This document shows positions 40,240 through 48,361 of a stretch of 64,000 nucleotides of DNA, in pieces. This DNA is from Oceanispirochaeta sp963676905 (GTDB lineage Bacteria; Spirochaetota; Spirochaetia; DSM-2461): positions 3,100,001 to 3,164,000 of the forward strand of contig CAXXVE010000001.1 of NCBI GenBank assembly GCA_963676905.2. The letters are read 5' to 3'. Each line of letters begins with the position of its first letter. The first letter of the stretch is position 1. The position numbers and the translations under genes are program-made. The notes beneath the pieces were generated by a model. That model saw nothing but the letters and a program-made list of their open reading frames with translations, ran no database searches and had not been told where the DNA came from.

Positions 40240-41451
40240 ATGAAGAATACCAAAATAATTAATCCCATGGGGAAACTGCTGCTTGTCTTCACAGCATCCA
40301 TTGTACTTCTTGCATCCTGTGCAACTGCGGGCCCTGCAGATGATGAAGCTGCAGCGGATGTTCAGGGCACAGCTCTGGCCGGACGTGAACAGAGCATCGT
40401 TTCCATTGCCGCCTATACGGCGGCGGGAGATCTGGACGGGCTTTCAGATGCCATAGCAGAAGGCCTGGACAACGGCCTGACTGTCAATGAGATAGGTGAA
40501 GTTCTGCTTCAGACCTATGCTTATGCAGGTTTTCCCCGTGCCCTGAACGGTACTGCCAATCTGGCAGCTGTTCTTGAAGAACGGCAGGCTGCCGGAATCC
40601 GCGATACCTATGGCGTAGAACCGGATTCAATTCCCGCCGATGCGGACAAATATGAACTTGGCGTAGCCAACCTGGGAACTCTTATGGGATTCCCCCTGAA
40701 TCAGCAGAAGGCCGATTCAAACGGATACAGTGACGCCATGGATGCATTTCTAAAAGAGCATCTGTTCGCCGATATTTTTGAACGTGATACAATCTCTTTT
40801 GCAGATCGTGAACTGACTACTGTCGCCATTCTGTCCAGTCTTGACGGAACGGCTTCGCAGCTATTCTTTCATATGAGTGCCGCCATGAATGTTGGCCTCA
40901 GTGAAGAACAGATGTGGAACCTTGTAGAGATCATTCGTGTAAAGATCAGCTCAGAAAGGGCTGATGAAGCCGCAAAAGTGCTTGATCAGATCATTGCCAT
41001 GAAGGACAGTGATTCATCAAGACCCGCTCCTTCCGGCGAGGGCTACAGCTATATTCCCGAGGTTTTCCCCAAAGGAAGGCTGAACCCCAATACCGATATA
41101 TTTACAGGAAATGCCTATGTGGCTCCCCTGGCAACCCCGGATCAGGCAGGGGGGAACTTCGTAGTGAATGTGACCTTTGAACCCGATACACGGACTACCT
41201 GGCATGCCCACAGCTATGTTCAGCTGCTCTTTGTCACCATGGGACAGGGGTACTATGAAGCAGAGGGCGAGGAGCCCAGACAGCTGAAAGCCGGTGATAC
41301 TGTAATCATTCCCGCTGGTGTTAAACACTGGCATGGATCGGCTCCCGGTCAGTGGTTTGCCCATATTGCCATGATCATTCCCGTTGACAGCGGTGAAGAG
41401 GATCTGTGGCTTGGTCCTGTTGATCAGGAGTACTACACAGGTCTGGAATAA
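40240..41451 (+). CDS. Lipoprotein fusion of two CMD domains and a cupin domain
   Basis: A 403-residue protein. The lipoprotein signal is LLLVFTASIVLLASC. CMD-like domain 1 (about 45-115; SIVSIAAYTAAGDLDGLSDAIAEGLDNGLTVNEI) and domain 2 (about 160-245; DRELTTVAILSSLDGTASQLFFHMSAAMNVGLSEEQ) lack the Cys residues of redox CMDs. The cupin domain (about 280-395) has TWHAHSYVQLLFVTMGQGYYEAEG with metal His residues and IPAGVKHWHG. Separate cupin and CMD genes in the 29-31 kb unit are the soluble counterparts, so this fusion predicts they work together. AGGAGG precedes the ATG. It forms an operon with the hydrolase gene. Confidence 0.87.
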   Translation: MKNTKIINPMGKLLLVFTASIVLLASCATAGPADDEAAADVQGTALAGREQSIVSIAAYTAAGDLDGLSDAIAEGLDNGLTVNEIGEVLLQTYAYAGFPRALNGTANLAAVLEERQAAGIRDTYGVEPDSIPADADKYELGVANLGTLMGFPLNQQKADSNGYSDAMDAFLKEHLFADIFERDTISFADRELTTVAILSSLDGTASQLFFHMSAAMNVGLSEEQMWNLVEIIRVKISSERADEAAKVLDQIIAMKDSDSSRPAPSGEGYSYIPEVFPKGRLNPNTDIFTGNAYVAPLATPDQAGGNFVVNVTFEPDTRTTWHAHSYVQLLFVTMGQGYYEAEGEEPRQLKAGDTVIIPAGVKHWHGSAPGQWFAHIAMIIPVDSGEEDLWLGPVDQEYYTGLE

Positions 41452-41480
41452 AAAAACAATCTAAATAAGTTTGAAAGCGG

Positions 41481-41509
41481 CCGCCCTCGAAGGAGGGCGG
41501 TTTTTTTTT
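41481..41509 (+). terminator. Terminator after the CMD-cupin lipoprotein gene
   Basis: Perfect 8-bp stem CCGCCCTC/GAGGGCGG with a 4-base loop, followed by nine T. Confidence 0.93.
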
Positions 41510-41552
41510 AATACTTCCTTTTCGAGTGGATTCCTCCACGAAAACTGAAACC

Positions 41553-41567
41553 TTCAGGAGGTCTGAA
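41553..41567 (+). promoter_or_regulatory. LysR-type box upstream of the LysR gene
   Basis: TTCAG, 5 bp, CTGAA: an inverted repeat that contains the T-N11-A pattern of LysR regulators, 51 bp before the lysR-family start. Autoregulation is likely. Confidence 0.45.
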
Positions 41568-41618
41568 AAAATAGCTGTTCTCTTTCTTTCTCTCTGAATC
41601 AAAGATATACTTGAAGCC

Positions 41619-42491
41619 ATGGAACTCAGAGTCTTACGCTACTTTCTCACCATAGCCAGGGAAGAAAATATTACGAGAGCCGCCGATATTCTCCATATCA
41701 CACAACCGACCCTGTCACGGCAGATCATGCAGCTTGAAGATGAGCTTGGAGTGAAGCTTTTCAACCGCGGCAGCCGTTTTTCTCTCACCGAGAAAGGCAT
41801 ACTGCTGCGCCGGCGTGCCGAGGATATACTTGATCTTGCAATGAAGACCGAAAATGAGGTGAAAGCCCCGGACAAGTCCCTCAGCGGGACAATCTACATA
41901 GGCGGTGGTGAAACCAATGCCATGCGGCTGTGGGCTCCGATCATTAAGGAGTTCAGCGATGAACACCCTGATGTTCAGTTTGATATTTTCAGCGGCAGTG
42001 CTGATGAACTGAAGGAGAGGATCGATAAGGGTCTTATGGATATCATGCTCCTTATCGAGCCTGTGAATATGGAAAAGTACGAGTTCATAAGGCTCAATAC
42101 AACAGATCGCTTCGGAATCATTATGCAGAAAAGTTCTCCCCTGGCCGCAAAGGAGTTCATCAGGGCTTCGGACCTTGAGAATACAGCTCTGATCCTCTCT
42201 AGAAGGAATCTTGTCCAGGAGAAGATGATTCAGTGGTTCGGGAAGAATTACGAAAAAATAAATGTTACCGCCACATACAATCTTATCTACAATGCAGCTA
42301 TTATGGTGGAGAGCGGTTTGGGCAGCGCTGTAGCTCTGGAGAATCTTGTTCCTGAATCCGGGGAGAGCCGGCTCTGTTTCCGTCCCCTGGAACCTGCTTT
42401 TGAAGTAGGCCATTTTCTGGCGTGGAAAAAATACCAGGTCTTTTCGGCGGCAGCTGAAAAATTCCTTGAAAAGATAAGGGAGTCTCTCTGA
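41619..42491 (+). CDS. LysR family transcriptional regulator
   Basis: A 290-residue activator/repressor. The N-terminal winged HTH is typical: MELRVLRYFLTIAREENITRAADILHITQPTLSRQIMQLEDELGVKLFNR. The C-terminal co-inducer domain starts at about 90 (GTIYIGGGETNAMRLWAPIIKEF) and resembles the group that often lies next to CMD-cupin-AKR genes. Inducer unknown. It follows the terminator of the 39-41.5 kb unit on the same strand rather than being divergent, which is unusual for LysR; it may control distant genes of the cluster. Positioned close to the end of the accessory region. Confidence 0.9.
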   Translation: MELRVLRYFLTIAREENITRAADILHITQPTLSRQIMQLEDELGVKLFNRGSRFSLTEKGILLRRRAEDILDLAMKTENEVKAPDKSLSGTIYIGGGETNAMRLWAPIIKEFSDEHPDVQFDIFSGSADELKERIDKGLMDIMLLIEPVNMEKYEFIRLNTTDRFGIIMQKSSPLAAKEFIRASDLENTALILSRRNLVQEKMIQWFGKNYEKINVTATYNLIYNAAIMVESGLGSAVALENLVPESGESRLCFRPLEPAFEVGHFLAWKKYQVFSAAAEKFLEKIRESL

Positions 42492-42593
42492 GCGGTGTGT
42501 GGAGCGGGTCCGCTTTTCCCTCTGCAGTATTAATGAGGAAAATCCACTTGTCCTTTTTCCCCTGTAACAGTAACTTTTAACTGTGAGTAATTT

Positions 42594-43769
42594 ATGAGAC
42601 GATTTGTAGCCAAAGCCCTTGAGGCTCTGCCCATACTTGATGAGGGGCAGATAAAAAACCTGATCGATGTACTGGCCGAGGAGGTCAAGGACATCGAACT
42701 TCTTGAGAATGTGATCTCCTCTCTTCCCTTCGGGGTCATTGTGGCCAAGAGCGACCACTATATACAGTTTATGAATATTCCCGTAAGGAGGATGCTCCCC
42801 CTCCAGCAGCACGGTTTTGAAAAGATGAAGGTCTGGGAAGCTATCCGGGATCAGGATATCGCCGACTTTGTCAGAGAGTCTCTGCTGGAAGCCGACAGTG
42901 TGAAGCCAAGGGATTTCACCCTTGAGACCCTGAACCGGGATGTTACCCTGGCCGTGGGTGTAATGCCTGTGGTCAGTGAGGGGCGTATCCAGGGAGATTT
43001 TATCTACTTTGAGGATGTTACAGACAAGAGGCTTGAGGAGGCGCGCCACCGCAGGGCCGAGAGTCTTGCTTCTATGACAACAATGGCTGCCAGTGTGGCC
43101 CATGAGATCAAGAACCCCCTTGGAAGCATAAGTATCCATCTGCAGTTGATGCAGAAGTCTTTAAAGGCTGACAGGGAGGACTGCCGGACCGATCTGGAAG
43201 AGTACCTTTCCATTATCAGCGAGGAAGTGGAACGCCTCAATTCCATTGTGGTTGACTACCTGTTTGCAGTGCGGCCCATGGATACCCATCCTGTGCCGCT
43301 GGATCTGACTACACTCCTCAAGGACCTTACGGGTTTTGTCCAGTATGAGCTGGAACAGGGCGGGATAGAGCTGCATGAGATGTTTGCATCCGATCTTCCC
43401 ACGCTGAATCTGGATGAAAACCTGATGAAACAGGCATTTTTGAATATAATTAAAAATGCCATGGCTGCAATGCCCGAAGGTGGAAGCCTGCAGATCAGTA
43501 CCTATCTGAAGGATGATACTGTTCATATCAGGATTAAGGATTCGGGCTGCGGTATTCCCCGGGATCTTGTCTCAAAAATATTTGAGCCTTATTTTACTAC
43601 AAAGGATAACGGTTCGGGGCTGGGGCTGACCATGGTGTACAAGGTTATCAAGGAGCATGGCGGTGAGGTCCGGGTTGTATCCCGTGAGGGTGAGGGGACA
43701 ATCTTTACAATACTCCTTCCGGTCCCCCAGACTGACAGAAAACTTCTGCCCTGGGACGGGGCCTCATAA
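42594..43769 (+). CDS. PAS-domain histidine kinase (NtrB/AtoS-like, soluble)
   Basis: A 391-residue kinase without membrane segments. Residues 1-135 contain a PAS-like domain (VISSLPFGVIVAKSDHYIQFMNIPVRRML). HisKA has VAHEIKNPLGSISIHLQLM (about 175). HATPase has NIIKNAMAAMPEGG, DSGCGIP, FEPYFTTKDNGSGLGLTMVYK and GGEVRVVSREGEGTIFTILLP. It resembles NtrB/ZraS-type kinases that pair with sigma-54 activators, which is the next gene (21 bp downstream). The signal is unknown. Confidence 0.9.
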   Translation: MRRFVAKALEALPILDEGQIKNLIDVLAEEVKDIELLENVISSLPFGVIVAKSDHYIQFMNIPVRRMLPLQQHGFEKMKVWEAIRDQDIADFVRESLLEADSVKPRDFTLETLNRDVTLAVGVMPVVSEGRIQGDFIYFEDVTDKRLEEARHRRAESLASMTTMAASVAHEIKNPLGSISIHLQLMQKSLKADREDCRTDLEEYLSIISEEVERLNSIVVDYLFAVRPMDTHPVPLDLTTLLKDLTGFVQYELEQGGIELHEMFASDLPTLNLDENLMKQAFLNIIKNAMAAMPEGGSLQISTYLKDDTVHIRIKDSGCGIPRDLVSKIFEPYFTTKDNGSGLGLTMVYKVIKEHGGEVRVVSREGEGTIFTILLPVPQTDRKLLPWDGAS

Positions 43770-43790
43770 TGAAGCGGAAATGGTGAGCAG

Positions 43791-45191
43791 ATGAAATTCA
43801 AAATACTTGTTGTAGACGATGAAAAAAATATAAGGGAAGGCCTGGGGCGGGCTCTCAAACTTGACGGCTATGATGTCTTTCTGGCAGAAGACGGCAGCGA
43901 GGCAATGAAGGAGATGGTCAAGACAGAAATTGACCTTGTTCTCACAGACCTCCGAATGCCCCGTGTCTCCGGAGAAGAGCTGCTTAAAAAGATCAGTACA
44001 GCCTATCCCACAGTTCCCGTTATTATACTCACAGGCCACGGTACTGTCGAAAATGCAGTAAATGCAATGCGGGACGGAGCCTATGACTTTCTTACCAAAC
44101 CTCTGAACCTTGACCGTCTCTCCCTTCTTGTCAAAAGAGCCCTCTCGTCCAGGGAGCTCGTCATAAGGCACAGGGAGCTGCAGGAAGAGGTCAAGAAGCT
44201 TGAAAGCAGAAAGAACAAGAGCAGGCTTATCGGAAAGAGCCCTCAGATGCAGAAGGTCATGGAGCTCATCCAGCAGGTGGCATCGACAAGAGCCTCAGTG
44301 CTGATAACAGGTGAGAGCGGTGTGGGCAAAGAGCTTGTTGCAGATGCAATCCACGAGTACTCACAGCGGCAGGACAAGCCTTTTATCAAGGTCCACTGCG
44401 CAGCCCTTTCCGAATCCCTTCTGGAGAGTGAGCTTTTCGGACATGAAAAGGGAGCCTTTACAGGCGCCAGTACAATGCGGAAGGGCCGGTTTGAACTTTC
44501 AGACGGCGGATCCATATTCCTCGACGAGATAGGGGAGATCAACCAGTCTGTACAGATCAAAATCCTGCGGGTTCTGCAGGAGAGGGAGTTTGAAAGGGTG
44601 GGAGGATCCCAGCCCCTTTCCATTGACACCCGTATTGTGGCAGCTACCAACAGGGATCTGAAACAGGAGATCTCCGACGGCAATTTCCGTGAGGACCTCT
44701 ACTACCGTCTTAATGTCGTCAATATCCATATTCCCCCCCTGAGGGAGAGGAAGGATGATATTCCTATTCTGGCAAGCTCATTTCTCAAGGAGTTTTCTGA
44801 AGAGAACGGTAAACAGATTGAGGGAATTGACAACAAAGCCGCTATGGCCTTATATAATTACTCCTGGCCTGGTAATATTAGAGAGCTTAGAAACTGTATC
44901 GAGAGCGCCGTTGTCATGTGCAGAGGCCATTTTATTCAGATTCAGGATCTGCCGCCGGATATCTCTGCATCCGCCGATGATGAAAGCTCCATCAGGATTC
45001 CCATGGGAACAACAATGGCTGAAGCGGAAAAGCTTATAATCCGTTCGACTCTCAATTACACCCAGGGAAACAAGAGCAAGTGTGCCGAGGTCCTCGGAAT
45101 CGGCCGCAAGACGCTCCACAGAAAAATCCACGATTTCGGAATGGAAGATGAGTTTCTGAAATCATCCAGACAGGAGGCCTCGGATGGATGA
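43791..45191 (+). CDS. Sigma-54-dependent response regulator (NtrC/AtoC-like)
   Basis: A 466-residue activator. Receiver domain (LVVDDEKNIREG; phospho-Asp in LVLTDLRMPRVSG; TKPLNL). AAA+ domain has GESGVGKELVADAIH (Walker A), GHEKGAFTGA (the sigma-54-contacting loop), SDGGSIFLDEIGEI (Walker B) and LRERKDDIP. The C-terminal FIS-type HTH is KSKCAEVLGIGRKTLHRKI. It therefore drives sigma-54 promoters and hydrolyses ATP. It is encoded with the PAS kinase upstream and overlaps the TrpR-family gene by 8 bp. Target promoters are not evident in this window; I looked for -24/-12 GG/GC elements and found no convincing one. Confidence 0.94.
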   Translation: MKFKILVVDDEKNIREGLGRALKLDGYDVFLAEDGSEAMKEMVKTEIDLVLTDLRMPRVSGEELLKKISTAYPTVPVIILTGHGTVENAVNAMRDGAYDFLTKPLNLDRLSLLVKRALSSRELVIRHRELQEEVKKLESRKNKSRLIGKSPQMQKVMELIQQVASTRASVLITGESGVGKELVADAIHEYSQRQDKPFIKVHCAALSESLLESELFGHEKGAFTGASTMRKGRFELSDGGSIFLDEIGEINQSVQIKILRVLQEREFERVGGSQPLSIDTRIVAATNRDLKQEISDGNFREDLYYRLNVVNIHIPPLRERKDDIPILASSFLKEFSEENGKQIEGIDNKAAMALYNYSWPGNIRELRNCIESAVVMCRGHFIQIQDLPPDISASADDESSIRIPMGTTMAEAEKLIIRSTLNYTQGNKSKCAEVLGIGRKTLHRKIHDFGMEDEFLKSSRQEASDG

Positions 45192-45471
45192 CAATAAAGC
45201 TGTTAAAGAACTGGCTGCCGTTCTGGCGGTTACTGAAGATAAAGAACTTATCGAAGATTTTCTAAAGAGTCTTCTGACTCCCAATGAGATGCATGAAGTT
45301 GCTACACGCTGGGCTCTTGTCAAGCTTATAAATGAAGGCATGAGTCAGAGGAAGATCGCCGAGAAGCTGGGTTTGAGTCTCTGCAAAATTACAAGAGGCT
45401 CTAAAGAGCTGAAGAAGGACAAGTCTTCCTTTAAGGCAATGATAGACCTGGACTCCTCCATGGAGGGGTAG
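45184..45471 (+). CDS. TrpR/YerC family repressor
   Basis: A 95-residue helix-turn-helix protein. It matches the Trp repressor pattern: SLLTPNEMHEVATRWALVKLINEGMSQRKIAEKLGLSLCKITRGSKELKK. Residues that bind tryptophan in E. coli TrpR (Thr44, Arg54, Arg84) have equivalents (LTPNE, ATRW, ITRGS), though the Asn87/Ser88 pair is Lys/Glu. Thus it could be a real TrpR or the related YerC/YecD type. No trp genes are in the window. It overlaps the upstream NtrC-like gene by 8 bp, so the three form one operon. Confidence 0.82.
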   Translation: MDDNKAVKELAAVLAVTEDKELIEDFLKSLLTPNEMHEVATRWALVKLINEGMSQRKIAEKLGLSLCKITRGSKELKKDKSSFKAMIDLDSSMEG

Positions 45472-45481
45472 AATCGCCGTT

Positions 45482-45513
45482 ATCCCCTGCGGCCGGCCTG
45501 GCGTACAGGGGAT
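45482..45513. terminator. Hairpin between convergent trpR-family and NUDIX genes
   Basis: ATCCCCTG and CAGGGGAT, perfect 8-bp arms with a 16-base loop that contains a GGCCGGCC core. No U-run follows, so it may act as a bidirectional stop only weakly. Confidence 0.4.
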
Positions 45514-45527
45514 GACTCACATCTGTT

Positions 45528-46013
45528 CTAGTTGAAATTCAGCTCCATATCCACCATTTTTTCCTTGTCAAAGACAAATTTTCCGGTGAACTTTTCCCCT
45601 TTCAGAGCTCTGGGGAGCCAGTGGATATCATCCTCCCACATATTTTCCCAGGGTATCTCAGTGAGAGAGCACCAGAATGGAAGAGCCTCATCGGTTTCAA
45701 TAAGGTCGCCCCTGTAATCTCTGCACAGGAAGACTGTTCCCTTGAGCCTGAGGCCGTCGAGGAAATGGAAATAGAGCTCCCCCGAATACTGAAGGTTCTC
45801 TGTATGAAGTCCCACTTCTTCCATCGTCTCGCGCACTGCTGCCTCTTCGGGGCTTTCTCCCTCTTCAATATGGCCGCCGGGAGCATTGATTTTACCTGCC
45901 CCGAGTCCTGTTTTCTTATGGATAAGAAGAACCTCATTCTCTTTTAAAATATAGCTGACAACCGCCTCTTCAGTGGGCTTCCATTCAGGCCAGTTGATAT
46001 CTTTAACTTTCAC
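45528..46013 (-). CDS. NUDIX hydrolase (MutT/8-oxo-dGTP-like)
   Basis: A 161-residue NUDIX protein. The signature GxnEx7REUxEEx is present as GGHIEEGESPEEAAVRETMEEVGL (about residues 45-68), preceded by KINAP and followed by LHFLDGLRLKGTVF-type sequence. Related proteins hydrolyse 8-oxo-dGTP. Its GTG start overlaps the TGA stop of the upstream TPR gene (GTGA), indicating coupling. The N-terminal DINWPEWKPTEEAVVSYI is typical of the YvcI/MutT-like branch. Confidence 0.9.
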   Translation of the reverse strand: MKVKDINWPEWKPTEEAVVSYILKENEVLLIHKKTGLGAGKINAPGGHIEEGESPEEAAVRETMEEVGLHTENLQYSGELYFHFLDGLRLKGTVFLCRDYRGDLIETDEALPFWCSLTEIPWENMWEDDIHWLPRALKGEKFTGKFVFDKEKMVDMELNFN

Positions 46014-47353
46014 TGTTTCTTTACATCCTTTACAACAACGGCAATACTGCCGTCAATATATTTTTTATCAAGATCAAACATGACTCTGCTGCTCTGCACT
46101 GATTTAGCCCTCACTGGCAGTGCTTCATTGTCTACAAGGGAGAGTGTTCTGACTGCCTGAAGTACTCCTGAAGAATCTCTCCACTGCACATCCAGGTCCA
46201 GAGCTTCAAGGGGGCCTGTGCTCTTGTTGTTTATCCTTATTTCATAGAACAGATAGTTTCGGTCGTACCCCTCAATCTGGCTTTCAAAACTCCCTTCGGC
46301 TTCAATAAACACATCACGCGGGAGAAGGGCATTTTCATGGAGTGTGAGAGGTGACCACTCGCCAGGTTCCGCCGGTCTGTATTTTTCGCTTCCGCTGATT
46401 CCGATGTACAGGGATTGAAGTTCATCAAGATTGTCATTCAGATAGATAAAATCCTGAAAGTTTCTGGTTTCACCCATCCTCAGGGGGGCGTCATCCGGAT
46501 TGACAACTTCTATCCGCCCCAGAGAACCGTTAGTGTCTCCTCTGAAAAGCTCAAGTTCAAGAGTGCTGTAATCATCCTTCACAGGCTCCATGTAACCTGC
46601 AATGCTCAATGCCGGAGTACCTGAGAGGGACTCTCTTATCAGAACCGCCTCCATAAGATCCATGGAGAACTCATTGCTCAGGGGCGTTGTTTCCGTATAT
46701 TCAAGATCCCTTGTCTCCCAGGGGGGGGAGTAGGACTCGGCAATACCGGCATCGGCTGATCCATCCTCTTCGAGTGAAAGAAAACTGAATCGTTTTCTGA
46801 GTTGGGGGTAGAGGGCCGCACCAAGTATGAGAATGATAAGAAGGATCAGCAGAATCAGGCGCTTGTTATGCTGTGTCCCCTTAAGCATCCTGCCGAGCTC
46901 TTTCAGCTCTTTCTGAAAGTTTCTTGCAGGTCTGTTGGACGGTTCAAGTATCAGAGCATCTTCTACTTCCCGTTCCGCTCTCTGCAGGTCTTTCTGAAGG
47001 TATCCGTACTGAATACTCCTTTTAAGATACATTTCAGCCAGATCAAGGCGGATTTGATTATTCAGCGGAGAGAAGAGAAGGGCACGCTCGGCTTCAACAA
47101 TGGCGCTGTCCCAGCGCTCATTGTGCCTGTAGTCGAAAGCGCGGCTCAGGTGCCTCTCAACAAGCATGGAGAGTTTGTCTTCATCTTCTTCTGTTAGTGG
47201 ATATTTCTTTCTAAGAGCTTCAATATCAGATTCTTTCAGCAGACGGTCATCCTGAGTATTAACAAGTTCAGTAAGGTACTCATTCAGAAGACTTTCGTTC
47301 TGTACTTTCTCTTCGGGGCCGTCATCGGGAAGTATATCGTCTTTGTCGCTCAT
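46010..47353 (-). CDS. TPR-domain membrane protein with a periplasmic beta-rich domain
   Basis: A 447-residue single-pass protein. The N-terminal cytoplasmic part (1-165) has TPR-like helices (DYRHNERWDSAIVEAERALLFSPLNNQIRLDLAEMYLKRS, then DLQRAEREVEDALILEPSNRPARNFQKEL). One membrane helix follows (LILLILLIILILGAALY, about 167-183) and then a 260-residue domain outside the membrane of beta-strand character, starting after KRFSFLSLEE. I do not recognise the domain. It is divergent from the TIR-like/ankyrin gene and coupled to the NUDIX gene. The N-terminus is acidic and may tether partners at the membrane. Confidence 0.74.
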   Translation of the reverse strand: MSDKDDILPDDGPEEKVQNESLLNEYLTELVNTQDDRLLKESDIEALRKKYPLTEEDEDKLSMLVERHLSRAFDYRHNERWDSAIVEAERALLFSPLNNQIRLDLAEMYLKRSIQYGYLQKDLQRAEREVEDALILEPSNRPARNFQKELKELGRMLKGTQHNKRLILLILLIILILGAALYPQLRKRFSFLSLEEDGSADAGIAESYSPPWETRDLEYTETTPLSNEFSMDLMEAVLIRESLSGTPALSIAGYMEPVKDDYSTLELELFRGDTNGSLGRIEVVNPDDAPLRMGETRNFQDFIYLNDNLDELQSLYIGISGSEKYRPAEPGEWSPLTLHENALLPRDVFIEAEGSFESQIEGYDRNYLFYEIRINNKSTGPLEALDLDVQWRDSSGVLQAVRTLSLVDNEALPVRAKSVQSSRVMFDLDKKYIDGSIAVVVKDVKKQ

Positions 47354-47447
47354 AACTCTCTATATTAGCAAAAGGATTAAAGCTTTGGCTACAGTAAACC
47401 GATTTTCAAAGTGGGATATTCCAATTGCCGGGAGTGAGCTTGTATAT

Positions 47448-48350
47448 ATGAAATTTTCGGTTTTCTGCTCTGAGAAAAACAAAACAGAACTGCCTCGACT
47501 GAGACTGGCCCTTGATGATTACTACATCGAATACCAGTCTGTGCTGTTCGGGGCATCCGAGGCTCTTGATGCCCAGCTTCCGACGTTGAAGCAGGTCCTG
47601 TCCAGAACGTCCCTCTATCTTGTGATCCTCTCACCTGAAGACTATGACTCGCAATGGGTCTCGCTAGTAGCCGGTTACAGCCGGTTTAACAGAGAAAATG
47701 TGCTTGTCTATACCCCTGGAGGAAGTGATTCCGGGTGGCTTGGACATCTCTTTAATGTGTCTTTTACTTTTGAGGATCTCTTGTCTGGGATCAGGGAATC
47801 CATGCCCCGCTGGACAAGAATGATAAAGGAACAGCAGGCACAGGATACCCTCGAAGAGCATATGAAGGAGCACACCCATCAGAACTTTGTGAAAGCTGTA
47901 CAGAACGGCGACCGCTTTCTTACAGGTGTGTTTCTTGATGCAGGGTTCCAGGTAAATAAACTCTCCTCTGATCAGGTATCCCTTCTGGCTATTGCTGCAA
48001 GAAACGGAAACAATGCTATTGCTGAAATACTCTATGAAGCAGGAGCTGATGTTAATATTATAAGCCTTGACAGGCATAACACTCCCCTTATGGATGCAGC
48101 ATCCGAAGGGCATGTGGAATTAGTCCGTTTTTTCATTGACAAGGGAGCCTCTCTTGATATAAAGAGTAAAAACGGACAGACTGCTCTGATCCTGGCAACA
48201 GGAAACAGGCAGATGGATTGCGCTGAAATACTGATTGAAGCAGGGGCCGACTGTGATCAGAAAGATTCCATGGGTTTGTCTGCCAGAAAGTATGCTCAGC
48301 TGTACCAGATGAGTGACTTGATCGAAAAGATGCCGCCGGCTCCTGAATAG
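47448..48350 (+). CDS. TIR-like domain fused to ankyrin repeats
   Basis: A 300-residue protein. The first 125 residues (SVFCSEKNKTELPRLRLALDDYYIEYQSVLFG, then LSRTSLYLVILSPEDYDSQWVSLVAGY) have the TIR-type layout: strand-helix start, receptor-like loop and an S-x-W block, though the catalytic Glu of NADases is not obvious. Four ankyrin repeats follow from about 170 (LLAIAARNGNNAIAEILYEAGADVN, PLMDAASEGHVELVRFFIDKGAS, ALILATGNRQMDCAEILIEAGAD). The start ATG 47448 is preferred; GGGAG lies 13 bases upstream. Upstream in-frame codons go to 47343 and overlap the divergent gene start. Confidence 0.68.
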   Translation: MKFSVFCSEKNKTELPRLRLALDDYYIEYQSVLFGASEALDAQLPTLKQVLSRTSLYLVILSPEDYDSQWVSLVAGYSRFNRENVLVYTPGGSDSGWLGHLFNVSFTFEDLLSGIRESMPRWTRMIKEQQAQDTLEEHMKEHTHQNFVKAVQNGDRFLTGVFLDAGFQVNKLSSDQVSLLAIAARNGNNAIAEILYEAGADVNIISLDRHNTPLMDAASEGHVELVRFFIDKGASLDIKSKNGQTALILATGNRQMDCAEILIEAGADCDQKDSMGLSARKYAQLYQMSDLIEKMPPAPE

Positions 48351-48361
48351 GGAGAATCTCA

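Noticed and set aside
23660..42491. Idea that the accessory cluster is a genomic island
   Set aside because: No integrase, transposase or flanking repeats, and base and codon use look like the surroundings by eye; the upstream tRNA array is intact and over 5 kb away.
41715..43139. Long minus-strand open frame of 474 codons across the LysR and kinase genes
   Set aside because: It is antisense to two genes with complete, conserved domains and shows no recognisable domain itself; a chance frame caused by codon bias.
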